From Rhodoferax sp. (GTDB taxonomy: Bacteria; Pseudomonadota; Gammaproteobacteria; Burkholderiales; Burkholderiaceae_C), in the NCBI RefSeq assembly GCF_028714215.1, contig NZ_JAQTMS010000009.1, forward strand, positions 58,016 through 122,015: DNA of 64,000 bases, read 5' to 3'. Positions 25,163-33,343 of the stretch are shown here, one piece after another; position 1 is the stretch's first letter; each line of letters begins with the position of its first letter. The translations under genes and the position numbers were made by a program. The notes beneath the pieces are model-generated. The model was not told the origin of the DNA, ran no database searches, and was given only the letters and a program-made list of their open reading frames with translations.

Positions 25163-27160
25163 TCAGAAATGGATGCCCCGCATCATCTGCTGCAAGGCTA
25201 TCGCCTCGTGCGACAGCTGCTGCCTGACCGGTTTATCGCCCGGCTTGGCACCTTTGGCGGCGCCCGAGTCCGGGAACATGCGAAAACTGGTGTTCATGGC
25301 GATTTGTGCCACCCGGGGCAACAGCGCGTGCAGCAATTGCCCGGTGATGCCCAGACGGGTGGCAACGCGCACCGGCTTGAAAATGCAGGCCTGGGCAATC
25401 ATGTCGGCGGCTTCTTCCGGCGACAGCGTGGGCACATTGTTGTACAAACCAGTGGGCGCGATCATGGGGGTGCGCACCAGCGGCATGTTGATGGTGGTAA
25501 ACGAGATCCCCTGATCGGCGAATTCACTGGCGGCACAGCGGGTCCAGGCGTCCAGCGCCGCCTTGGAAGCGACATAAGCACTGAAACGCGGCGCATTGGT
25601 CAGCACGCCAATGGAGCTGATATTGACCACGTGACCCTTCTTCCGTGCCACCATGCCCGGCAGAAAGCCCATGGTGACGCGCAGGCTGCCGAAATAATTG
25701 AGCTGCATGGTGCGCTCATAGTCGTGAAAGCGGTCATAGCTGGACTCGATGGCACGCCGAATCGAGCGACCCGCGTTATTGATCAGGAAATCGACACCGC
25801 CATGGACATCAATGAGCTGTTTCACAAAACGGTCGCAGTCGGCCATGTCGGCGATATCGACCGGGTAGGCGACGAAACTGTAGCCCTTGGCCTTGGCCTC
25901 CTTGCAGGCTTCTTCCAGCTTGTCGAGGTCGCGCCCGCAAATGATGGTGATGGCACCGGCCTCGGCAAACTTGTGGGCGGCAGCCAGACCGATGCCCGAC
26001 GAGCCGCCGGTGACCAGTACCACCTTGCCCGCCACCGTGCCGCGCAAGGAGTGGTCGATGTGCAAGGCCGGGTCCAGATGACGCTCCCAGTAATCCCATA
26101 GGCGCCAGGCGTAATCCTTCAGATTCGGACAGGCCACGCCAGTCCCCTTGAGCGCTGCCAGCGTGTCGCGGCAATCAAAGCGTGTCGGATAGTTGACGAA
26201 GGTGAGCATGTCTTCCGGCAGGCCCAGGTCCTTCATGACGGCGTTGCGCACCCGACGCACCGGTGCCAGCGCCAGCAGGCCTTTGGTGACGCTGCGCGGG
26301 ATGAAGCCGAGCAAGGCGGCGTTGATGAACAGGTTCATCTTGGGCGCGTGCGCGGCCCGGCTGAAGATGTCCAGCACATCACCCACGCGGTAACCCACCG
26401 GGTCCACCAGGTGGTAGCACCTGCTTGCAATGTCTTTTTTGTGGCTGATGGTGTCCAGCGCCTCGACCACGAAGTCCACCGGCACGATGTTGATGCGGCC
26501 ACCCTCCAGGCCCACCGAGGGCATCCAGGGCGGCAACAACTGCCGCATGCGCTGGATCAGTTTGAAGAAATAGTAGGGGCCGTCGATCTTGTCCATTTCC
26601 CCGGTCTGGCTGTCACCCACCACCATGGCCGGGCGATAGACCGACCAAGGCAGCTTGCATTCCTTGCGCACGATTTTTTCGCTTTCGTGCTTGGTCATGA
26701 AATAAGGATGCTCGTAGTTTTCAGCCTCTTCGAACATATCCTCACGGAACACGCCTTCGTACAGTCCTGCCGCGGCAATCGAGCTGACGTGGTGAAAATG
26801 TCCGGCATCGATGGCCTTAGCCAGTTCAACCGTGTTGCGCGTGCCTTCGACATTGACGGCAATCTGACTCGCCTCGTCGGCACCCAGGTCGTACACCGCC
26901 GCCAGATGGTAGAAGTGGTCAATCTGGCCTTTGAGCTTCTTCAGGCTATCGGTCGACAAACCCAGCTTCCTGCTGGTGAGATCGCCAAACACAGGTACCA
27001 GACGCGCCGCGCTGGCGCCCCAGTATTGCCGCAGGTCCGCAACCTTGCCCTCGCTCTCCTTGCGAATCAAAAAATAGACCACCGAGCCCTTGCGCTCCAG
27101 CAGTTTTTTAACCAACCGCTTACCAATAAAGCCGGTGGCACCCGTGACAAAGTACTGCAT
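25163..27160 (-). CDS. fatty acyl-CoA reductase (alcohol-forming, Marinobacter FAR type)
   Basis: 665-residue two-domain protein. Residues 1-360 form a male-sterility/thioester-reductase type NAD(P) domain with TGATGFIG (6-13) and YFMTK (Y153, K157). Residues 375-600 form a classical SDR domain with TGGSSGIG (384-391), NNAGRS (461-466) and YVASK (Y529, K533). Domain order, length and many blocks (HLAAVYD, FREDMFEEAE, GPYYFFK, FSAYV, ending MRGI) agree with the 660-residue reductase of Marinobacter (Maqu_2220), which reduces fatty acyl-CoA to fatty alcohol with NADPH. ATG at 27160 follows GGAGG; the ATG four codons earlier overlaps that site. It diverges from the phasin gene and belongs with the wax ester synthase at 30829. 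Its own terminator closes the transcript. Confidence 0.88.
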   Translation of the reverse strand: MQYFVTGATGFIGKRLVKKLLERKGSVVYFLIRKESEGKVADLRQYWGASAARLVPVFGDLTSRKLGLSTDSLKKLKGQIDHFYHLAAVYDLGADEASQIAVNVEGTRNTVELAKAIDAGHFHHVSSIAAAGLYEGVFREDMFEEAENYEHPYFMTKHESEKIVRKECKLPWSVYRPAMVVGDSQTGEMDKIDGPYYFFKLIQRMRQLLPPWMPSVGLEGGRINIVPVDFVVEALDTISHKKDIASRCYHLVDPVGYRVGDVLDIFSRAAHAPKMNLFINAALLGFIPRSVTKGLLALAPVRRVRNAVMKDLGLPEDMLTFVNYPTRFDCRDTLAALKGTGVACPNLKDYAWRLWDYWERHLDPALHIDHSLRGTVAGKVVLVTGGSSGIGLAAAHKFAEAGAITIICGRDLDKLEEACKEAKAKGYSFVAYPVDIADMADCDRFVKQLIDVHGGVDFLINNAGRSIRRAIESSYDRFHDYERTMQLNYFGSLRVTMGFLPGMVARKKGHVVNISSIGVLTNAPRFSAYVASKAALDAWTRCAASEFADQGISFTTINMPLVRTPMIAPTGLYNNVPTLSPEEAADMIAQACIFKPVRVATRLGITGQLLHALLPRVAQIAMNTSFRMFPDSGAAKGAKPGDKPVRQQLSHEAIALQQMMRGIHF

Positions 27161-27365
27161 CAAAACCTCCATTCAGATGACGCATTCTTGCCGATATTGC
27201 GGCATCTGCTATTCAGCACAAACCCGTGTTCCGCTAGAGCCCAGTCCCTACAAATTTAGGAAGCCTCACCTACACAGCGCTTTGATCGCCCCGTAAAGTG
27301 CCCCTCATGCACTGACTTGCATTGTTCATCAGCGTCAACATTTCTCAACCTGTCTGGAGTTTCCC

Positions 27366-27911
27366 ATGGTCACCAAGCTGAAAAAATCAAATCCGTCGAA
27401 AAAAGCCCCCTTGCCGCTGGCGGGATCGGTCAAGGACTCGGCCCAGCAAATCTGGCAAGCTGGCGTCGGCGCTTTCAACAAGGCTCAGGCGGAGGGCACC
27501 AAGGCGATTGAAGCCCTGATCAAGGAGGGTGTCAGCATGCAGCGCAAAACGCAATCGGTGGCTGAAGAAAAGCTCTCGGAAGCCAGCAGCAAAATGTCAA
27601 GCATGGCCACCGATATCTCTTCCAAGGCTTCCGGTCAGTGGGACAAGCTGGAAAGTATTTTCGAAGACCGTGTGGCCAAGGCCCTGAACAAACTGGGCGT
27701 CCCTTCCGCCAAGGACATCAATGCCCTGATCGCGCGCATCGATGAGTTGAACAAAAGCGTCCAGAAGCTGTCGGCCAAGGGCGCCGCGCCAAAGGCCGCC
27801 GTGAAGACAGCGCCCAAGCCGGCTGCCAAAAAGGCGGTCAAAGCTGCGCCCAAGGTGGCGCTCAAACGTGCTGCACCTCGCAAAACGGCGGCGCCTGCAA
27901 GCCCTGTTTGA
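27366..27911 (+). CDS. phasin family granule-associated protein (PhaF/PhaI-like)
   Basis: 181-residue phasin. The N-terminal 110 residues are an amphipathic helical domain (SAQQIWQAGVGAFNKAQAEG, then EDRVAKALNKLGVPS), matching the polyhydroxyalkanoate granule-associated family. The C-terminal 55 residues are an alanine/lysine/proline-rich tail like the histone-like tail of PhaF, which binds DNA in pseudomonads. It would coat the surface of hydrophobic inclusions. It lies between the acyl-CoA reductase and a patatin lipase, so the inclusion may hold wax ester, polyester or both. Followed by a clear terminator. ATG at 27366 follows a GGAGT site. Confidence 0.86.
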   Translation: MVTKLKKSNPSKKAPLPLAGSVKDSAQQIWQAGVGAFNKAQAEGTKAIEALIKEGVSMQRKTQSVAEEKLSEASSKMSSMATDISSKASGQWDKLESIFEDRVAKALNKLGVPSAKDINALIARIDELNKSVQKLSAKGAAPKAAVKTAPKPAAKKAVKAAPKVALKRAAPRKTAAPASPV

Positions 27912-27976
27912 TCACACCCCGTCGTTACAGCGACGCAAGAAGCCAATGGTGCCAAGGACACGAAAGGCTTCCTCCT

Positions 27977-28004
27977 AGGGCGCTCCGGCGCCCTTTCTTG
28001 TTTT
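27977..28004 (+). terminator. Rho-independent terminator after the phasin gene
   Basis: AGGGCGC (27977-27983) pairs with GCGCCCT (27988-27994) around a four-base loop and is followed by a T-rich tract TTCTTGTTTT. It separates the phasin gene from the patatin lipase gene. Confidence 0.75.
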
Positions 28005-28067
28005 GGCCGGCGCCCATTGCTGCATCGCAGCAAGTTTTCCTCTCGATCACCCCTACACTTTGTTCTT

Positions 28068-29321
28068 ATGAAGCGTAAACCATCACAAGCACCCAAAATT
28101 GCACTGGCGTTGGCGGGTGGCGGCCCTTTGGGCGCTATTTACGAAATCGGCGCCCTCTGCGCGCTCGACGAGTCCCTGAACGGAATCGATTTCACCAAAC
28201 TGCAACACTATGTGGGTGTATCCGCCGGTGGCTTCATTGCCGCCGGGCTGGCCAACGGCATCAGCCCACGCGAGCTGTGTGCGTCATTCATCGAAAACGG
28301 CAACACTGCCTCCGAGACATTTGACCCAGCCTGGCTGATGATGCCGGCTTACGGTGAATTTGCGCGTCGCGGCATCATGCTGCCAGCCTTGTTGATGTCC
28401 GCCTTGTGGCAAGTCACCGTGCGTCGCAAACCATTCACCCAGGCCCTGCAGCGCCTGGGGCCGGGTCTGCCGGCCGGCATTTTCTCCAACGAGCAGGTCA
28501 ACGTTCAGATCGAGCGCCTTTTTTCGCAAGCCGGCCGCACCAACGACTTTCGCCAACTCAAGACCCAGCTCACCCTGGTGGCGACCAATCTGGACAGCGG
28601 GGAGGCCGTTCCATTTGGCCGCCCGGGCTGGGACCACGTACCGATCTCCAAGGCCGTGCAAGCCAGCGCGGCCCTGCCGGGCTTGTTTCCACCGGTCGAA
28701 ATTGACGACAACTATTACGTCGATGGCGCCTTGAACAAAACCATGCACGCGTCGGTCGCCCTGGAGCAGGGTATTGACCTGATGTTGTGCCTGAACCCGC
28801 TGGTGCCCTTCGACGCCACGGCCCCTCAGGTCGCCAAAGTCATGCGACGCGGCCTGCCATCCGAGCAGCACCATATCCCGCGCATTGTGGACGGTGGTCT
28901 GCCAGCGGTCCTGAGCCAGACCTTCCGCTCCTTGATCCACTCGCGCCTGGTCCTGGGCATGCGGCAATACGAACATGCCTACCCGAATACGGACATCTTC
29001 CTGATCGAGCCCGACCACCGCGATCCCGAACTCTATCTTGCCAACACCTTCAGTTATTCGCAGCGCCGCCACCTGGCCGAGCACGCCTACCAGCAGACTC
29101 GTCAATTGCTGCGCTCGCACAAAACCGGTCTTTCAGACAAATTGTGGCGCCACGGCATTACCCTGCACCATGAGGCGCTGGATGACCCGAAGCGGCATCT
29201 GAGCGCGCCGGTCAAGGCCTCAACGCAAATCGGGCGGAGCATCGACAAACTGCAGGAGATCATGGACGACCTAGGACATGCCGTCAGGTCGACCGCACAC
29301 GGGGGCAGCCCTTCATGGTGA
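28068..29321 (+). CDS. patatin-like phospholipase / lipid hydrolase
   Basis: 417-residue patatin-family hydrolase. The oxyanion loop LAGGGPLG (16-22), the nucleophile elbow GVSAGG (S52) and the second catalytic residue in YYVDGAL (D219) are all intact. Such enzymes hydrolyse acyl esters in phospholipids or neutral lipids. The middle part contains a cytoplasm-facing loop rich in arginine, and a C-terminal helical tail. It overlaps the following TetR gene by 7 nt. Given the wax synthase and phasin nearby, mobilising stored ester is plausible, but phospholipid turnover is equally possible. ATG at 28068 is the best start; an upstream alternative at 28017 has no support. Confidence 0.88.
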   Translation: MKRKPSQAPKIALALAGGGPLGAIYEIGALCALDESLNGIDFTKLQHYVGVSAGGFIAAGLANGISPRELCASFIENGNTASETFDPAWLMMPAYGEFARRGIMLPALLMSALWQVTVRRKPFTQALQRLGPGLPAGIFSNEQVNVQIERLFSQAGRTNDFRQLKTQLTLVATNLDSGEAVPFGRPGWDHVPISKAVQASAALPGLFPPVEIDDNYYVDGALNKTMHASVALEQGIDLMLCLNPLVPFDATAPQVAKVMRRGLPSEQHHIPRIVDGGLPAVLSQTFRSLIHSRLVLGMRQYEHAYPNTDIFLIEPDHRDPELYLANTFSYSQRRHLAEHAYQQTRQLLRSHKTGLSDKLWRHGITLHHEALDDPKRHLSAPVKASTQIGRSIDKLQEIMDDLGHAVRSTAHGGSPSW

Positions 29322-29980
29322 AAAAGGCGCCCCGGCGCACGGCCGAACGGATTCTGGAAGTCACGCTGGAACTGTTCAACCGCTTTGGCGAGCCCAACGT
29401 GTCCACCACCTTGATTTCGGCCGAGTTGAGCATCAGCCCGGGCAACCTCTATTACCATTACCCGGCCAAGGACGAGCTCATCAACGCACTGTTTGACCGC
29501 TACGAACGTGCTCTCAATGACTTGCTCAACGCCAGCGACGGCGTGCGCGACGTGGAAGACGCCTGGTTTTTCATGCACACCTTGTTTGAGTTGATCTGGC
29601 AATACCGGTTTCTGTACCGCGATCTGAACGATCTGCTGAGCAAGAACCGGCGACTGGAAACGCATTTTCAGTCGGTCCTGAAAAACAAGACCCGTGCCGT
29701 GAAAACGCTGTTGGACGGCATGAGCCGCGCCGGCGCCGTCAGCATTGATTCGCGTGAAGTGGAGGCTACTGCAACCAGCATGGTGGTGGTTCTGACCTAC
29801 TGGCTTAGTTTTGAGTACGTACGCGACCCGCGCCGGGCCCTGGAACCTGAAAATGCACAATCCGCCCTGCTGCGGGGTGCGCAGCACGTATTGAACCTGC
29901 TGGCACCCTATCTGGAGCAGGGCCAGCGCCTGCATTTACTGAAGCTGGCGGGTGCCTACAATAACAACGACAAACAATAG
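29315..29980 (+). CDS. TetR family transcriptional regulator
   Basis: 221-residue TetR-type regulator. The helix-turn-helix is VSTTLISAELSISPGNLYYH (about residues 29-48), followed by the helical ligand-binding domain. TetR proteins of this type (with the GNLYYHYPAKDELI turn) often respond to acyl-CoA or lipid signals. The start overlaps the patatin stop, so the two are co-transcribed, and the TPR gene follows 20 nt later. It is the natural candidate regulator of the lipid-storage neighbourhood, although no clear operator was found by eye. Confidence 0.86.
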   Translation: MVKKAPRRTAERILEVTLELFNRFGEPNVSTTLISAELSISPGNLYYHYPAKDELINALFDRYERALNDLLNASDGVRDVEDAWFFMHTLFELIWQYRFLYRDLNDLLSKNRRLETHFQSVLKNKTRAVKTLLDGMSRAGAVSIDSREVEATATSMVVVLTYWLSFEYVRDPRRALEPENAQSALLRGAQHVLNLLAPYLEQGQRLHLLKLAGAYNNNDKQ

Positions 29981-30000
29981 CGTTAGGCAGAGGAGACAAC

Positions 30001-30774
30001 ATGGCCAAATGGACCGCCTTTCCCTATGCGGGTGACTATGTATTTGATGCCGCCAGTGTCAAGAAGAACTGGGCGCGTTTGCATGCCGGGGATGCCGAGC
30101 CGCTGCCCAAGAACACCAAGGTGCTACAGGCTTGGGCCTTGTTCCACAACGGCGAATTCCAGAAAGCCATGGACATGGGACTCAAGATTGGCGGTGCCGG
30201 TCTCACCGTGGCCAACAAGTCGGCATGCGTCTACGCCACCTACCTTGAAAAAATGGAAAAGGCCAGGCTTGACCTGTACCTTGAAGTAGCCCAACGCGCC
30301 GGCACACAGGCGCAGGAAAACCCGGAAAACGTCAATGCCCATTACTGGCATGCTTACGCACTGGGCCGCTACAGCCAGGGTATCAGCGTCGCCAAGGCCT
30401 TGGCGCAAGGGCTTGGCAGCAAGGTCAAGGGATCACTGGAAAACGTGATCAAACTGCAGCCCAAGCATGCCGACGCCCACATCGCCTTAGGTGCTTTTCA
30501 CGCCGAGGTCATCGACAAGGTGGGCTCGCTCATCGGCAGCATGACCTATGGCGCCAAAAAAGACACCGGGCTGGCGCTGTTCGAACAGGCGCTCAAGCTG
30601 AACTTCGAATCGGCCATTGGCATGATCGAATACGCCAACGCCATGATCATGCTCGAAGGCGACAAGATGCTCAAGGAAGCGACCCGGCTGTACCAGCAAG
30701 CGGCAGCGGCCAAGCCGATCGACGCCATGGAACGACTGGACGTGGAAATGGCCAGGGAAGAACTGGAAGACTGA
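30001..30774 (+). CDS. TPR-repeat protein of unknown function
   Basis: 257-residue all-helical protein without signal peptide or membrane segment. Two or three tetratricopeptide-like units are visible (VLQAWALFHNGEFQKAMDMG; HYWHAYALGRYSQGISVAKA; HADAHIALGAFHAEVIDKVG). The central region resembles the helical repeat of the eukaryotic RMDN family, which is only a weak suggestion. It follows the TetR gene by 20 nt and so is probably in the patatin operon. It may act as a scaffold on the inclusion; nothing shows this directly. Start at ATG 30001 after GGAGACAAC. Confidence 0.75.
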   Translation: MAKWTAFPYAGDYVFDAASVKKNWARLHAGDAEPLPKNTKVLQAWALFHNGEFQKAMDMGLKIGGAGLTVANKSACVYATYLEKMEKARLDLYLEVAQRAGTQAQENPENVNAHYWHAYALGRYSQGISVAKALAQGLGSKVKGSLENVIKLQPKHADAHIALGAFHAEVIDKVGSLIGSMTYGAKKDTGLALFEQALKLNFESAIGMIEYANAMIMLEGDKMLKEATRLYQQAAAAKPIDAMERLDVEMAREELED

Positions 30775-30790
30775 TTCAACATCCCGCTTC

Positions 30791-30825
30791 GAGTTGGGGA
30801 CCGAGCTAAAGATCTGTCCCGCAAA
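30791..30825. repeat. copy of the TTGgGGACAGAGC palindromic repeat
   Basis: GAGTTGGGGACCGAGC and GATCTGTCCCGCAA enclose a four-base loop, forming a compact hairpin between the convergent TPR and wax synthase genes. It may act as a bidirectional terminator. Confidence 0.6.
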
Positions 30826-30828
30826 CAA

Positions 30829-32415
30829 TTAATCATTCCAGGGCAACATCAAGGTCACCATCGCCAATTTGGCAAACTCGGGTTCAAACTCGTCAATGAT
30901 TTTCTGCGGATCGGGGCACAAGGTGGCATCGCTGATGACGCCAAATTGCACACCGCCGCCATAGCTCAAGATCGAAACGCCCAAACCCACGGAGCCGGAT
31001 TGCGGTACCCAGAACAGGCTTTGCTCCAGAGTAGCGCCGCAAAACTTGAGTTTTTCGCGCGGACCCGGCACATTGGTCATGACCGCGGTGGTTTTTTTGG
31101 AAAACAGGCTGAGCATGGCGTCTTGCGCCGGTTTGATCAACAGACCCGCCACCGCCAGCAAGCCGAACGCCATCAGGGGCTGCATACTGCCTTTCATCAG
31201 GCTCATGCGGCGACGCACCTCGTAGACGCGCTCGACCGGATTCGCGACACCGATCGGCAACACCACCGGCGCCAGGCCAAAGCGGTTGCCCAGCTTGTAG
31301 GCGTCTTGCATGGCGCGCAGGTTCACCGGCACCATGGCCCGGATTTCCTTGCCGGCGACCTCATCGCCGAATGACTTCAGGTACTCGGCGATGGCGCCGG
31401 CAACGCAACTTAACAGAACATCGTTGATGGAGCAGTTCAAGGCCTTGCCCACGGCCTTGACCTCTTCCAGTGGAATCGGCTGACACCAGGCGACGCGCTT
31501 GGACCTGCCGGGATTGCCTTTGAGGCGGGTCGGTGAGTCGTCCGGCATCAGCGCCAAAGCGGCGCCGTCACGCATTACTTGATACGCCATCTTGGCCAAC
31601 TCAATAGAGCTGGCGAATCCCTTCTCCATGCCTTTTTGCGGCCCTACCATCATCTCCAGGGCATTGACCGCGCCATCGCCGGCCGCGTCCAGCGCCTTCA
31701 CCGTCACGTCGGTGAAGGGCTTGATCAATGTCTCCATGATCCAGTCCTCGGCACTTTCCAAGCCCCCGTGATGCGGCTCCTTGACGGTGCGCTGAGGCGG
31801 GGCAGAGCCGCCATCCACCATCGACTGGGTGACCGAAATCAGGGCGATACCGTCGGCAATGCAATGGTGAATGCGCGCCAACAGGGCCGAGCCGCCCTGG
31901 TAATGCTCGACCAGATGAAACTGCCACAGCGGATGTTCCATGTCAAGCGGCTGCATCGCAAGTTCCGCCAGGCGATCCTGCAAGGCCTGCTGCTCACGAC
32001 CCTTGGCCTTGGGCCCGAGTTTCTCGATCACCACATGCCGTTCAATCTTGAAGTCCGGGTCCTTGACCCAGGTGGCGCCAGCGGCATCCTGTTGTACCCG
32101 CTGACCAAAGCGCGGGTATTTGAGAAAGCGTTCCTCGATACGTTCGCATACCGCCTTGTAGCCAACCCCCGGCTTGATGATCCAAACACCCACGATCATC
32201 ATCAAATTGCTGGGAGAATCCATGCGCAGCCAGGCGGTATCGACCTTGCTCATGCGCTCGCCGGTCAGCCCCAGGGTGCCGTTGACGGCATCGGATACGT
32301 TCTTGCGCACCACCTTGGCCGCTCGGCGCACCTTTTTCCCCGCCTGCTGCGCGACTGGCGCCACGCTATCGACCACTTGTTGCGTGACTTTTTTGGCAGT
32401 GACTCGGGTAACCAT
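30829..32415 (-). CDS. wax ester synthase / acyl-CoA:diacylglycerol acyltransferase (WS/DGAT)
   Basis: 528-residue WS/DGAT-family acyltransferase. The acyl-transfer site HHCIADG (183-189, HHxxxDG pattern) is intact, the preceding PLW (162-164) and the late NVPGPREKLKF block are family marks. It joins acyl-CoA to fatty alcohol (wax ester) or diacylglycerol (triacylglycerol). The first about 50 residues are a basic, lysine/arginine-rich extension (VTAKKVTQQVVDSV... KKVRRAAKVVRKNV) absent from the classical enzymes such as AtfA, where the catalytic motif lies near residue 132. With the acyl-CoA reductase upstream, wax ester is the likely product. ATG at 32415; divergent from the acyl-CoA-binding protein gene. 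Confidence 0.9.
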   Translation of the reverse strand: MVTRVTAKKVTQQVVDSVAPVAQQAGKKVRRAAKVVRKNVSDAVNGTLGLTGERMSKVDTAWLRMDSPSNLMMIVGVWIIKPGVGYKAVCERIEERFLKYPRFGQRVQQDAAGATWVKDPDFKIERHVVIEKLGPKAKGREQQALQDRLAELAMQPLDMEHPLWQFHLVEHYQGGSALLARIHHCIADGIALISVTQSMVDGGSAPPQRTVKEPHHGGLESAEDWIMETLIKPFTDVTVKALDAAGDGAVNALEMMVGPQKGMEKGFASSIELAKMAYQVMRDGAALALMPDDSPTRLKGNPGRSKRVAWCQPIPLEEVKAVGKALNCSINDVLLSCVAGAIAEYLKSFGDEVAGKEIRAMVPVNLRAMQDAYKLGNRFGLAPVVLPIGVANPVERVYEVRRRMSLMKGSMQPLMAFGLLAVAGLLIKPAQDAMLSLFSKKTTAVMTNVPGPREKLKFCGATLEQSLFWVPQSGSVGLGVSILSYGGGVQFGVISDATLCPDPQKIIDEFEPEFAKLAMVTLMLPWND

Positions 32416-32548
32416 GGGGACTCCAGACTCGGTAAAACTAAATATCCAAAATACAGTTCTTGGGGGATGCCCCTATTCTGTAGGCAATTGGAACCGTAAG
32501 ATACTACGCAAATACGCCAAATGGGTGGGGTATTTCCCTTACTGAACT

Positions 32549-32595
32549 TTGCCGGACAGATCGCCGTTACGCGAGGCGAACAAATTCTGTCCTCG
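32549..32595. repeat. degenerate copy of the TTGgGGACAGAGC palindromic repeat
   Basis: TTGCCGGACAGATC on the left and ATTCTGTCCTCGACA on the right, with the palindromic centre CGCC...GGCG, resemble the family. It lies in the 227-nt gap between the divergent wax synthase and acyl-CoA-binding protein genes, which must also contain both promoters. Confidence 0.45.
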
Positions 32596-32642
32596 ACATT
32601 TCAAATGTGAGACCGTTTCGTTCCCAACTATTTAGGAAAATC

Positions 32643-32897
32643 ATGCCAGACCTGAAAACAAAGTTTGACGCCGCCGTTGCCAATTCAAAAAACCTGACGG
32701 AGCGCCCCGACAACGCGACGCTGCTCAAAATCTACGCGCTGTACAAACAGGCCAGCGTGGGCGACAACACCGACAAAAAACCCGGTTTTGGCGACATGGT
32801 GGGGCGTGCCAAATGGGATGCCTGGAATGGCCTCAAAGGCACGCCCAGTAAAGACGCGATGCAGCAATACGTCGATTTGATTGAATCCCTGAGCTAA
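32643..32897 (+). CDS. acyl-CoA-binding protein
   Basis: 84-residue acyl-CoA-binding protein, a four-helix fold that binds medium- and long-chain acyl-CoA in the cytoplasm. The conserved core LLKIYALYKQASVGDN, the KPGFGDMVGRAKWDAWNGLKG segment with the tryptophans and lysines that hold the CoA moiety, and the final YVDLIESL helix are all present. The ATG at 32643 follows TAGGAAAATC; an in-frame start 36 nt upstream is unlikely. It would deliver acyl-CoA to the reductase and to the wax synthase that diverges from it. Bacterial ACBPs are less common than eukaryotic ones, so this placement is informative. Confidence 0.93.
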   Translation: MPDLKTKFDAAVANSKNLTERPDNATLLKIYALYKQASVGDNTDKKPGFGDMVGRAKWDAWNGLKGTPSKDAMQQYVDLIESLS

Positions 32898-32918
32898 GTC
32901 GCGCCAGACCTTGGTGTC

Positions 32919-32998
32919 TGTCATGCCGGACCCCGGATCGGAGTCCGGAGCAGGCCCGATCCGGCAGCCATGGGTTGCGGGTCGCGCCGGCAATGACA
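32919..32998. repeat. inverted repeat with TGTCATgCCGG / CCGGCAATGACA ends
   Basis: TGTCATGCCGG on the left is mirrored by CCGGCAATGACA on the right, and the interior holds further palindromes such as GATCGGAGTCCGG and CGATCC. A related block lies at 43150-43206. It fills the gap between the acyl-CoA-binding protein gene and the convergent gene at 33017. Confidence 0.55.
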
Positions 32999-33016
32999 GC
33001 CTTCATGACCGGTTGA

Positions 33017-33343
33017 TCATCTTTTTTTGACCAGGTGCGCTTTCGCAGCCGGCTTGGTCTTGAGCAAGTCGTCCAGGTTTTTCACAATTTCGCTCTCGAT
33101 CTTGCCCTTGAAAGCGCCAATCAGAAAACCGAGTTTGGCATTGAGTTCGAACTTGTCCTTGGTAACGGTCAGGGTACCGTCAACGCCGGAGCGGGTAAAG
33201 CACACTTCATCGCCCGTTTTACCTTCTTCGTAAGTGCAACTCATGCCGAATTCTTCTTCCACATGCTCGGCCCAGCGGAAGGCAATTTTTCGCGCCGCGG
33301 GCAAACCGAGTGCGTGTTCGCGCAGGATATGAAGATCAGCCAC
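33017..33343 (-). CDS. polyhydroxyalkanoic acid system (PHA granule-associated) small protein
   Basis: 108-residue protein of the PHA_gran_rgn family, found near polyhydroxyalkanoate and lipid-granule genes. Family marks are the opening HxLGLPAARKIAFRWAEHVE-like stretch, FTRSGVDGTLTVTKDKFEL and GAFKGKIESEIVKNLDDLL. The start is GTG at 33343, overlapping the aminopeptidase reading frame by 8 nt and with a GGAG seven bases before. Together with the phasin at 27366 it points to a granule system in this region. Molecular role is not known; it is probably a coat or chaperone-like accessory. Confidence 0.78.
   Translation of the reverse strand: MADLHILREHALGLPAARKIAFRWAEHVEEEFGMSCTYEEGKTGDEVCFTRSGVDGTLTVTKDKFELNAKLGFLIGAFKGKIESEIVKNLDDLLKTKPAAKAHLVKKR

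Noticed and set aside
25163..27160. Polyketide or nonribosomal thioester-reductase gene
   Set aside because: No carrier or condensation domains; the two-domain architecture with a C-terminal SDR and the whole-length similarity fits fatty acyl-CoA reductase.
27189..27204. Inverted repeat TGCCG-N6-CGGCA between the acyl-CoA reductase and phasin genes as a TetR operator
   Set aside because: Only five-base arms, which occur by chance often in GC-rich DNA; no second copy was seen near the patatin-TetR operon.
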